Shown here piece by piece: positions 49,001 to 59,300 of a stretch of DNA of 64,000 nt; position 1 is the stretch's first letter; every line of letters begins with the position of its first letter. This DNA is from Galaxea fascicularis (Eukaryota; Cnidaria; Anthozoa; Scleractinia; Euphylliidae), in NCBI GenBank assembly GCA_948470475.1, contig OX419337.1:28276372-28340371 (forward strand), given 5' to 3'. The notes under the pieces are model-generated. The model did not search any database. It had not been told where the DNA came from and was given only the letters and a program-made list of their open reading frames with translations. A program made the position numbers and the translations under genes.

Positions 49001-50463
49001 GCACGTGTTGTTTGTGTGGTGCTTCTTCTTGGCATCTTCTAGTGATAAGCAGTTCTTGTGTACTTTATGCATGCGCCTTCACATGTGCTCGTGGTTTTGC
49101 TTAGCTCAGTGTTAGGTGTGTTGTCGCTCATGTGCTTTCCAGTGTTTTCCCTCCCTCCTCTCCCCTCCCTGTTAGGGAGAGTCAGGGTCTCTCCTTAGTA
49201 GTATTTTCTATTGAACTCATTGTTCAGTGTGATGGGTGCTTAGTCAGGGGTGTCTGGTGTGGCGGGCAGGGCTCATGGCTGGGTTGCAGGTACAGAAGGC
49301 TTATGGGGTGTTCCACCAACCTGGGTTTGGGTCGGTGGTACCAGTCCTCAGATCCTTGAGCACCCAACCTCCATTTATGACACAGGCGCTAATTTGTGGG
49401 TATTCCACCGAACCTTCCCATTGTGCACCACCTTGCTTGTGTAGGGCTATTTATGTCATTCCTTTACTAGCGTCTTATGCATGCTGGCATTGCATGGTGT
49501 GGGTAGTGTGCTATACACTTGTTATGCAATGCTTTTGAGTGGTATACCATTGAATATCGCATGAGTTACTTGTATTTTCTGTGTTCACTCAAGCTTTTAG
49601 GTGAGTGTGTATGGAATGAAAATACAAGTGACAAGTGGGACATCCCATGGTATATCACAAGAAAGTTTTACATAATTACCGGTATTTTATTCCATGCGGT
49701 AGAAAATGCATAGCCCAACACAATCAGTGTAGTGCATTATGCAGATGTTCAGTGGAATACTGACAAATTTACAATGGCCTTCCTGAATTCTGATTAGCTG
49801 TGTTTTCTATACCATGGTATAAAGCGTCCAACACAATGCATAGCATGGCATAGATAGTGTAACATTTTTCACAAAGAGACTAAACAATGTTATTTCTGAA
49901 TTTCAGTGTGTTCCAAAGAACAGAATCTCAGCCATTGATGCTATGAGACATGTGTATTTTAGTGACTTACCAAAAGAAGTCTTCACACTGCCAAATGGTA
50001 CAGCACACCTCTTCCACTTGTAATTTCGATACATTCTTTTGTTCCTCTTCCTTTTGCCTGATGTCGTTCCAAAGAAATGTGAACATTGTTCAATTCCATT
50101 TGGATCTCTCTCTCTCTCTTTTTTCTTGTTACTCTGTTCTTTTCTCTTTCCCTGTCCTTGGATTCTTGTGTTTATACAGATCATTTAGGGAGTTATTTTC
50201 GTTACGGCAAACCATTACCTCTGTGTTCCACAACAAGGAAGAAATATCCATTATTTATTTACTTATAATAACACGGACGAACTGAATCCTTGTATGACTG
50301 TAAGCCAATCTCCCAAACATTAATTCTAACCCGTTCTTATAATATGACACTTTTGAACGTTCTTTCCAGGCGGTCTGGCGGTGTATTAATGTTGTTTTGT
50401 TGAATTTCAGTGTCATCAATATTCACAGTAGACGGTATTGCGCTTTGTAAAGATGGGGAATGA
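34037..50463 (+). CDS. CDK14-like: PFTAIRE cyclin-dependent kinase, CDK14/CDK15 type (18 coding exons)
   Basis: Ser/Thr kinase of 473 aa (human CDK14 is 469). Exons: 34037-34157, 34276-34347, 34718-34782, 36550-36735, 43083-43177, 44127-44206, 45042-45136, 45238-45300, 45748-45809, 46241-46302, 46845-46905, 46996-47055, 47624-47717, 48179-48242, 48572-48620, 48759-48807, 49907-49997, 50411-50463. All introns are GT-AG and phases agree throughout. Seen motifs: Gly loop GEGSYA (exon 5), VALK and the name motif PFTAIRE (exon 6), HRDLKPQN across exons 9/10, DFG across 10/11, WYRPPD across 11/12, and SSIFTV near the end. The N-terminus has basic-serine patches, including RRTVSDS, that resemble the phosphorylated leader of human CDK14. 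In the family, CDK14 binds cyclin Y at the membrane and phosphorylates LRP6 in Wnt signalling; the same role here is inferred. It appears to be a single gene predating the CDK14/15 split. The first three exons are less certain than the kinase exons. Confidence 0.95.
36286..36500 (-). mobile_element. Pyrimidine-rich repeat element, copy 2 (in kinase intron 3)
   Basis: Reverse complement of 16647-16858 with high identity over the full length. TTACAG occurs immediately outside both ends, a probable 6-bp target duplication. It lies about 50 bp upstream of kinase exon 4. Confidence 0.8.
37080..37110. repeat. Poly-G tract in kinase intron 4
   Basis: GGGAAGG followed by about 17 G residues. Intron 4 (36736-43082) has no exon-like frames apart from repeats. 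Confidence 0.7.
38005..38080 (-). repeat. tRNA-like SINE head (minus copy)
   Basis: A box TAGCTCAGTTGG and B box GGTTCAAGCCC in correct order, about 75 nt. Acceptor pairing is poor and the sequence runs directly into the SINE tail, so it is not called a tRNA gene. Confidence 0.65.
38294..38366 (+). repeat. tRNA-like SINE head (plus copy)
   Basis: GGCTTCATAGCTCAGTTGG start, TAGAGCAT, and B box GGTTCAAGCCC. Sister of 38005-38080 in inverted orientation, with separate base changes. Confidence 0.65.
38785..39057 (-). mobile_element. tRNA-derived SINE, full-length copy (kinase intron 4)
   Basis: On the minus strand it starts at about 39056 with GGTCCAACCAGTTGGCTCAG and TAGAGTGCCGGACTACCGTG, then the B box GGTTCAAAGCC. 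The body continues with CTGAGGAGAAACTGC and AATGGTTAGACTTTCTAGTC, and ends near GTGGGACTTTAAGAACCAC. The tail is shared with 55880-55955. Confidence 0.75.
42134..42318. mobile_element. Palindromic MITE (kinase intron 4)
   Basis: ATGTTCATCATCACAG/CTGTGATGATGAACA and GAATGTGGTTTAG/CTAAACCACATTC pair across a 20-bp centre. Arms are about 82 bp. Confidence 0.8.
43260..43432. mobile_element. Palindromic MITE (kinase intron 5)
   Basis: CGTGTTTCTATCGAGTTATAG faces CTATAACTCAATAGAAACACG with AGTTTGGGAGAA inside (21-base stem given in part by position: 43270-43290 and 43399-43419). A partial extra arm is at 43551-43575. Confidence 0.75.
46553..46700. mobile_element. Rearranged tRNA-derived SINE fragment (kinase intron 10)
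   Basis: The 5' half of the tRNA-like head is on the minus strand (GCTCTAGCCAACTGAGCTAT), while the B box GGTTCAAACCTTG and tail GCTTCTTTATGGAATTGCA are on the plus strand. It is the family at 37895-38438 with an internal inversion. Confidence 0.7.
48313..48420. repeat. Degenerate CAGT/CAAT tetranucleotide repeat (kinase intron 14)
   Basis: TCAGTCAGTCAGTCGGTCAG followed by ATCCATCAATCCATCAATCA and similar units. Confidence 0.8.
49398..49657. mobile_element. Uninterrupted copy of the outer repeat at 13.2-15.1 kb (kinase intron 16)
   Basis: Matches 13234-13377 and 15072-15122 in order with no insertion at GGTGAGTGTG. Divergence is moderate, so it is a family member and not a recent duplicate. 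Two out-of-frame stretches of 60-100 codons overlap it and are not genes. Confidence 0.6.
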
Positions 50464-50548
50464 ATGAGGTTGGTACCAAATGACAGTGTTTACAGTCAGA
50501 TTACCTTACGGATGTGCAGGGGTTTTATCTATTGTAGAAATAGCTGGT

Positions 50549-50553
50549 GGTGG

Positions 50554-50600
<47 letters not shown>
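50549..50600 (+). repeat. GAT trinucleotide microsatellite, kinase 3' region
   Basis: (GAT)n with about 14 units, then interrupted GATAATGATGGTGGTGATGA. It lies about 90 nt after the kinase stop codon, so it is probably in the 3' UTR. It yields a false poly-Asp frame. Confidence 0.9.
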
Positions 50601-50606
<6 letters not shown>

Positions 50607-50976
50607 GTGGTGATGATAACAACAACAACGATGATGGTGATGATGAGAATGATGGTGTAGCTCTTCAGCTACACAAGCCTACAGCGTTGTCAGACAGACT
50701 AATTTAACCTTATCAATCACTAATCTCCAATGACCTCAGCCGCGATGCACATCTAACCCGGATTGTTTTGGCCCTTTCAAAGTAACTGTTTTGATCATTC
50801 TCAGTTGTTTCTTACAGGACTGCTGTCATGGCAAATGGTTATTTTCCAAATAGAAGAATATCAAGGATGACCTTACTTTGCCATCACACCTGTCGGTCGT
50901 TATCTGCAATGTTGATATGAGCCTTGTTGCGAGAAAGTCCGAATTTCACTTTGTTGTTGTATCTTGTGTTTTCATT

Positions 50977-51225
50977 AAGCCGATGACACACGGTTCAACA
51001 TTTGTTGATCAACATATGTTACGACTCTTCGACAAATGTTATAGAGTGTATCAAGACATGTCATGTTGAATGTTGAAATAGGCCATTCAACATGTTGAAC
51101 GTTGTTGAACAAAGTTGAACGAAAGTTGAGACGACCTCAATTCCGTTCAACAAGTTGATGCAACATCGTTCAACATTTGTTGAGAAACAAATGTTGCACG
51201 ATGTTGAACCGTGTGCCACTAGCTT
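50977..51225. mobile_element. MITE built from repeated TTCAACA/TGTTGAA words
   Basis: Imperfect 25-bp inverted ends: AAGCCGATGACACACGGTTC at the left and GAACCGTGTGCCACTAGCTT at the right. The interior contains at least eight TTCAAC or GTTGAA units on both strands. Confidence 0.75.
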
Positions 51226-54200
51226 AAAAAATAATTCCTTGGGATGTAATTTTAATTTACTGGGTCCATAAAAGTCGTGCGACGTTGTTCCAAGAACGTG
51301 TGGCTAAATCAGAACTTCCCCAATCCTCTCATTTCTGAAAAACACGTTTCATTGAAAAGACTGTTGAATTCTTTCAGTGGACCAGTTCCCCCTAGTTTTA
51401 AGAGTCATGTCTATTTGTCCTTTGGTTCCTTAAAAAATTTCGTCCCAAAAGTAGCTTTACATTTTTTTTCATACTAAGGCAGTTTTAATTATGAACTTTC
51501 TTTAGAATTGTCAACGGCCAGTGTTTTATTTATAAAGATGCCGCCAGACTGTTACGCGACCATCTTTGTTGAGAAAATATTCTTAATTCAGGGCTCAAAA
51601 TAGTTTTCGTACAGTTGGCGGTCATGAAGTTTTTGAAGTGCAAAATTGTGGTAATGTTAGTGCATGAGATTTGTGATCTATTAACAGTTTATTCCAGATT
51701 TGCTAGAAATAACATTTTTTCCTTTTTTTTTTTTTTCAATGACCGACCAACCGAAAGTTTGTTCGGACATTGTCCGTTGACTGGTCGATATTTTGAGCTC
51801 TGTAATTGCAATATGCATTATCTATGTATATAGTTTTACAATGCAGTAACTGCAGTTTTTTTAGCATTTCTGCCATATAGTATGCTTCTAAGTTATTAAT
51901 ATTAATATATTTGAAGTAGAGTATACATTTTCTAAAATTGAAGTGGTAAATTTTGGATATGGCCGGGTGTAAACTTAACAAAATTTCAATTGCTTTCTGT
52001 CTCTGGTTAAGGATTTGAATAAGATATTAATTCTTTTATTCAAATTATGTGCTTCCTAGTTGTATACAAATCCTTGAAAAAATATCATGGTTTGTTGCTG
52101 CTAATCATGTTCGATTTTGTTTTAGTGAGACTCAGAAAGTTAGGAATTTTTGCAGCGCGTTCTCTTTTTTGTTTCTGTTCAATTTTGTTTTCGAACCTTT
52201 TATGACCCGTTCGCTTATCCTTGAGTTATAACGGTGATAACCCCGAAGCCCCAAACGTGATCAACATCTTACTTCGTATTAGTTACACGATAGGGACCTA
52301 TAGAGTTGAGACCGAGTACAAATTTAAACCTTTAGCCTTCAAAGAACTCTAACTCTTCCTCTGCTTACCAGCGGATCAGGGCCAGACGTGGTCTGTGATT
52401 GGAGAACGAAACAATAGATGACACAACACAAACAATACCCTGATAACAAAAGAAGCTACAGGTCATAGGGACCAATGAAAACATAGATCTGGAAGAGCTA
52501 CAGGATTACTCGGATCAGTAGATTGTAGAAATAAGATTCAGAAGATTGGTGTCACAAGTGATTATCTAAAGCGGTGAATTAGATTTGAAAACTCGTACAC
52601 TTACTCGCACTCGTATTCGTACTCAAATCTAAAGCAGAGGGCTTGACGTGTCGATAATTTTGTGAAACCGAAATCTCCTAACTTAGCTCTAAAACTTTGT
52701 ACGAGAACATGTAAAGAGAATGTGTATGTTGACCAACCGGCTTGAAGGTTTCAGTTTTGCCACTTCGTCACATTTACTCTTGACTGTTGTGTTTGCTGTA
52801 TCATTTTTACCATTTTTAAAGTTTTTGTAATGAGTTATTTCATTACCCAACAAATTCATGGTGTATTGACTTTATCAGTTGTACAAATACAGCTTTGGTT
52901 CAGGCAGCAAAGGCTCGCCAAGTATATTTAAGGAGTTAAGGAGTTGTATATTTTGAATTTGAACAATGCGCGGAAAGTATTTATTAAAATAAAACCTTTA
53001 TGTCAACGATACTTTGGTGGGTGTTACCTTTTCTTGCGTGTTCGTTAGCATAGTCCATCTGGAAATCCTACATTTTATGATACTGTCATACGCAAACTCG
53101 GAAAAACAAAATTCCAATTTCTTTTCACAGCAGTCAAACCTATGACTGGAACTTGTTGTTTCCGTGTATGCGTGTCACTTTCTTTCGTTTACCAAACTAA
53201 AAATATTTTTCGCCGCACTTCATTTTCATTGCTAAAATTTATTTTTCCCTAGTGCTGTTTTTTCAGCTTCCCTTTTGGTTAACTGATTTTTTATCCCTGT
53301 TTGAAGAAAGTACAGATCAAACATTCCAGTCTCGTACACATTGTCAGTGATCGCAAAATACGGTTCGATTATTGCTGATTACAAGTTGATTTTCGGTATG
53401 AAGGAGCCTTGTCACAAGTTTTTGATGTGTGGTTCTAGAAACTACCTAGATCCCCCACCCGCCCGCAAGGAAGTTCTTTTTGGCTTGCATCTCCCACCCG
53501 TCCGGAAATTCCAATGTAGCTCCATACTTTTCTTTAAAAGGTTTTGCTTTTGGCACGCCCCCCCCCTGCTTCCCCTTGGAATTAGGTAAGGAGTTACTGT
53601 TTTTAAAATCTAATAAATAACTGGGATTTACCTTTTATCTGAGATTCCTTGGGGATCCAATGTACCTTTCGTCTAAGTCGTGATTCACATTTTGCTGTGT
53701 GGTGATTGCGGTATAGTTTTGAATAACTACATTTTTCATTTTCCATGAGACCTCACTCTGATTGCAAAGATGAGGGATCATCATTACTTCCCAGATCTTG
53801 GAAGTTTTTCTCGGATTTGCTTAACCTTCGATCAGGCCTTCTCCTTTCGAGGCGTAGAAAAAGAGAATACCTGATCGCAGGTTGTAGAATTTATGCTGGA
53901 CATTCTCGGGATATTATCGCCTGTATTGTGCGAATGCAATTAGGTCTGACTGCTGATTGGTTGATTAAGCTCAAATGAACAATACCTGTCTGGAATAAAT
54001 TAATAAGTTAGTTATGAAAGAGAAGCAGTCTATGGCAACCGCTTGCTCAACAGATTCCGGGTAAAGGACAGTTCATTCCATGCCTTAGCTTCGAGGTTTT
54101 TTTCGGCAATGTCTTGTTTAGGGGAGTCGCTGCCATGATGTTTTCCATACTTAGTCAAGGATATGGGACATACGACGGAACAGCGAAGAAAGATGTGCAA

Positions 54201-55639
54201 GAAATCCCATCCGAGCAAAAGGTAAACACAGTAACACATCGTGTGGATGAATGCTGCCGGGAACAGTCTTATGATGCAGTTAACTAGATTGTGTTTCAAT
54301 ATTATTTGCTAAATCGGTGTTTCTTCGTTTTGTCGTTTCACCCAACTTATTTTGTAGCCAGAACCGCAAAGGCGTTCAGTCATAATTCGCATCAATTCAT
54401 CCACCACTAATCCGTCAAATATTTTCTTCCTTCGACCTATCATTTGTTTTCTGTGGAGAAAGTGCACTGTCAATACTGTCCCTTTTGCTTACAAACGAAT
54501 AGCGTGAGTGTCGGTGAATTTCTAATTTTCAGCACAAAAGACCGGTGTTTCGTCACATGCAAGTTAAACCGATCTTCTGTTGCCAACACGCACACGAAGA
54601 CTGCGAGCGCAAAGATTATTCCTTTACAAATATATATAATGAATTTTAACACGTACATCGAAATCCCTTCTCTGGTTTCAGACGCGTCTTGCATTCTGAC
54701 AAGACTCAATAATGTTTCCGAAATATTTTGCGTTCCAATATTATCAAAGACTTATATTTCAGCTGTAGTTACATGTAAACGGATTCATCAGGTGAAAAGT
54801 TAACAGTCGATGTTGATCAATATTAATATAAAGCGTTGAACTTATTTCACAATTTAAACAAACAAATGGTGTATAAAGTTTAATAAAACTAAGGACAATG
54901 GTAAAATTAGTGACGCAAAAAATCTTCTGAAGTCTTCAATACCAGCGCTAATATCTTTGTTTAATTGTTCGAATTTCTATTGTTGATATATTTTTGGGAA
55001 ATTGCTTTCTAAAATTGCTTTTAAATAACGAATATTGTGCCCCCACAGTTCAATAATCTCTCTTGGCTAGTTTACACGGAAGTCCGAAAAATTAGCTAGC
55101 GATTCGGGGAAGTTGTTTTAAATTTAAAAGTTAATTTCAGTAAATTGGTCTCGTCCATGACGTAGTTTTGACATCAAACTTGTCATGGGCCAAATTATTG
55201 GTGCTTGAGTAGATTTTTTAATCAATTATTATTAAAATTAATTCAAATGTCCGACTTTTTATAAAATCACATATATTGTATAAACCTGCTTTAAAAACAC
55301 CTTGAAGGATGAAGCAACTTCACCACAAAAAGAGTGACCTGACCATTTTCAGGGAAGCATTTCAACATACTTTTGGCCTTCTAAGTTATGGGTTTGTCAA
55401 TGATTTTTTGTTTGGCCAGACAATGTATATTAAAAAGAAATGCCCACCAGCTTGTGGTAAAAATTGTGTGTGCCGTGCTCTTCGTGTGAACAAGGGAAGC
55501 AATTACCTGAAAAAAGAAATTCACTGATGTGTATTTTATCACAAAGGTTTGGACTGACACATTGTCTTTGCAATAATGGTACTTGTGCAAGTTTTTCTGT
55601 ATACTGGGAGTGCAAGTTGTTGAAAAGTAATAATAGTTA
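51226..55639. other. Spacer between the kinase and KIAA2012-like genes
   Basis: Kinase 3' UTR at the left end. The missing first exon of the KIAA2012-like gene may lie here or in 55956-56317. I found no in-frame ATG exon with a donor that fits. Frames at 53745 and 54444 (about 75-120 codons) have no motifs. Confidence 0.4.
52988..52993 (+). promoter_or_regulatory. Weak candidate poly(A) signal downstream of the kinase gene
   Basis: AATAAA 2.5 kb after the stop. The real site could be nearer and use a variant hexamer. No other support. Confidence 0.2.
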
Positions 55640-55643
55640 TAAC

Positions 55644-55679
<36 letters not shown>

Positions 55680-55955
55680 GATTTATATAGCGCTTTTTCC
55701 CAAGGCTCAAAGTACTTTACAACACTTTATGGGGGACTTTGCCAGACTGCTTTTTATAGGTGCAAATTGCAGCCACGCAGTTTATAATCTTATTAGAATG
55801 AATAGTAGGATCGACACAGGTGCCCTCAGAACAGAATAAGTTATAGGCCATCACACCAGGGACTACGTCCCCTACTCTTTCCGATCAGTGTGTGGGTTCT
55901 TTAACGTCCCACACCAGTACTGTGAGATGGGACCTCAGGTTATGTTGTGTTGTCT
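55640..55955 (+). repeat. TAA microsatellite plus dispersed repeat with TTTATATAGCGC
   Basis: (AAT)n of about 11 units at 55642-55674, then GAGGATTTATATAGCGCTTT, then a tail with GTGGGTTCTTTAACGTCCCA and GTGAGATGGGACCTCAGGTT. The tail is shared with 38785-38900 and about 42840-42870. Confidence 0.7.
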
Positions 55956-56317
55956 ATTATAGGCATAAAAAATCACTCAAGTAATCAGCTTTTAGGCAAT
56001 GTTGAGACTAAAGCATGCATTATGTAACAATATGCTTAACACTCTACACACCAACAGTGACCACCTTCTAACTTCTCTTGCGATATTACAGTTCATCAAT
56101 GATACAGAGCATGAGAATACAGAAAAAGATCACCAGGGATCAGTTGAGTTAATGTTTACACAAATTCTCCCAACATGTAACATATCAAATATATGATTAC
56201 TGTGAGGAGAAAACACATGTTGATACTGGGATTAAAAGGGGAGCTGCACCCCTGTAACTAACTTGTAGAACAAACTTTGCATCAGGAATGAAAGAGTTAC
56301 TTACATTTCTTTGGTAG

Positions 56318-59300
56318 GATTTCTTTTCTCTGGAGGATCTTCACTTGCCTCCCATTGGATCAAACTACAGAGCACCATCAACAATGGAGGTATCTGAGTA
56401 CCAAACTGGACCAAGATACGAGAACAAGCCATTTACACTACCTAAGGTGGAAAACACAAAACAACATGCTATACATGTACCAAAAACTTATACCACAAGG
56501 AAAGGAGCATTGCTTTTGTATGCTGAGGACTTTTTCCTTCCTGGCTCTCCTAAGCCAAGAAAGAAACGGCGCAAAATTAAAAAGCAAACTTCATTAAAGC
56601 TTAGGACAATGAATGATTTGAGGAACTATATCTTGGACTACAAGAATGGGGTATGTATGTATGTAATGATACCATTGAAATTGTTGGCCATTCCATGTTG
56701 GTTCATCAGCGTGATCAGTGATGCCCTAGAAAGATCATGATTATTAAGGAAAATCAAATGTCTGGACCATACAATAAATAAATACGTTTTGTGATTGTGT
56801 TTTAAGGAAGTATTATGACTGTCTTTGTGGTTAAAATTTCTCCCATTGTGATCATTAATCTTTTGATTTTTTATTTATTGTAAGTATGGTGAGCCCCTCC
56901 ATTTTGCAACACTAGTTGTCCCTATTTATCAATCAGGTATTGATCCATTTGTACTGTTTTCTATTGATAATAGGGTGATCCTCTCTTCCTTGCATTGCTT
57001 GAGAAACGACTTAGTGGTTACAGAGATTCTGTCAGACCGGGCTTCTCACCAAAGCGTTATATCGCTACTCTTGGAAATTCATTGCAAGGGGAGATGTGGA
57101 ATCGACTTGCAGCAACAGGATCTATCAAAGACCCCTCCCTACTTGGCTACAACCCCAAACTAGCTCCATTGCATGGTGATGCAGCTATGAGTACTCTTTA
57201 TCCAAATAAACCTCAGCCGTACAGTACCATGTCTCTGCCTCCACTCTCGCCGTCAAGCTCAATGTTTGATAGTTCATTTCATTTTTACAAGAATGGAATG
57301 TCAACTGGAGCTGCATCAATGATTTCTTTGAGCAGTGAAACTGAGGAGTACGCTCCATCGTCAAGAGCTTTGAGTCCTGCAGAATCTTTGAGTAATAGGC
57401 TTCCTGAAGTGGAGTTCCTTCCACAAAGAAAAGACCCATATGCAAAGTTGAATGCTAGGGAGAAAGAAGACTTGTTGTCCCAGCTTTTACTTCAGAAAAC
57501 ATTAAGCTCAGATCTCTCAGATCTTCAGGGATGGGTGACAAACTACCCAGACCACGGGCGTGAGGTTGAACAGGATCCTGCTTCCATGATTACTTTACAG
57601 AAGAGTAAATCCAAGCATAGAGGAAGTCTGAAGTCAGGCTCTTTAACATCAATACCACGTCTACCCCCCATTCAATCAGCAGGGGCTAGACCAATAACAC
57701 CAGTGGAATTAACAGAGGAGAGGTCATCAGCACAGACATTAGCTGATGTTAAAGCTGATGAACAAAAGGAGTATTATTCAAGTAAAGAGGGAGAAAGAGA
57801 CAACATTCTTGACCCGGGTTCCATACAATTAGACCTTAGTTCATTTGATGAAAGTTCTGCATTACCCAATCAACATGTCTTAGGCAATGACAGCGTTGTT
57901 GCTTCTGAAGAAACTGCCGATGACATTAAAGAGGGAGAAAGTGAACAAGACGATTCAACTGGAAAGATGAATCAGTCTCTTTCAAGACACTCAAGTGAAG
58001 AAGGTATCTGCTTTCTGAAATGGAGTTCTTTGTATGTTCTGAGAAGTTCTAAGTATGATGCTAGCATACTCTAGACAGGGGTTTCCCAATAGTTTGGAAG
58101 TAGCTGTCAGAGTTAGCCAAAGTTGTCGGTTATCTTGCTTATAAGCATCTACATAATGTCTATACAGGCCTGTAGCAAGGATTACATATATAACAGAACT
58201 ACCCCCCCCCCCCAAAGAAAAATATGGGTGGGGCTTACCCTCCTCTCCTATCCCTGATAAGAGTCTGCTATAGTAAGAAAATATGCCACATTACATCAAA
58301 TACAGCAGCACACTTTTGAGAACCACATACTAATGATTTTGAGTAACTTGTGTTAATTTGAACCATCATTATCACTTGAAAATAAGACACCATGTCAAAG
58401 TGCCCCCAAAAAAGGATCAAAGCCAGACTTTTGGCATAGGATGTGGGGGAGTCTATTTGCAGTACCTTCCATAAGGTTCCATAAGGTATTTCGTCAGAAA
58501 GATTAATCTTGTTTAAGTGTAAGATGAGGCAAGTGCTGCTGGTCTGTGGCTCAGATCAATCTCCACATTTAACATTAACTGGGTATCCTTTGTCTCCAAC
58601 ATGAAATAATTTTGAATCAAGTGTATTTTGTTGTAGTTAACAACCTGTGGCTGTCGACCTAGGCTTACCCGACCCCTGTTTAAAGATTTATGCTTCTGTA
58701 TCCTTTACTTAAAGGTGTATTCTATTGTATTGTAATTTCAGCAGTGGAGCCTTTGGATGTTGCCAGAACTGATGTTTCAGTGTTTGAACCTGAAGAGGCC
58801 TCCAGTAGTGAAGATTCCATTGCAGATCAAGGTGTAACACAGGGTGATGCTGCTGTAGCTCTTGATGACATAATTTTCAATGATGATACTGCTCAGGGTG
58901 ACATTAAGGACACAACGCAAGATAGTGAAATGGGAGATAATGCCGAGGACCTTGCAACAGAAGGTGAAGAAACTTTATCAAGAGCAGAAGGTGGTGTAAC
59001 AGGCATGGAAATAGGTAGTAACAAAGGTGCAGCACAAGCTGAAAAAGAACCATTAATGACAGAAGAAGCTGATGTAGAACCTGGAGAGTTGAGATCAGAT
59101 GACGAGGATGAAGGAATTGGTCTCGATGGAGAGGAACTTGATGACAATAGTAGGCATGAAGGAGAAGAGGAATCAAAAGCTGATGGGACAGTGATAGCGG
59201 AGGAAGGTAATCACTTATAGTATATTGCTTTTGTTAATAAAGTTTATAACTCTTCCCTTCACAACAGTTCACACGATTAATTGTAACCATGCTGCTGAAA

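Noticed and set aside
50480..50707. Poly-Asp protein frame
   Set aside because: It arises from a GAT microsatellite downstream of the kinase stop codon.
56384..56386. Internal ATG as the start of the KIAA2012-like protein
   Set aside because: The frame is open upstream to a good acceptor at 56316-56317, and the vertebrate protein has more sequence before the matching block.
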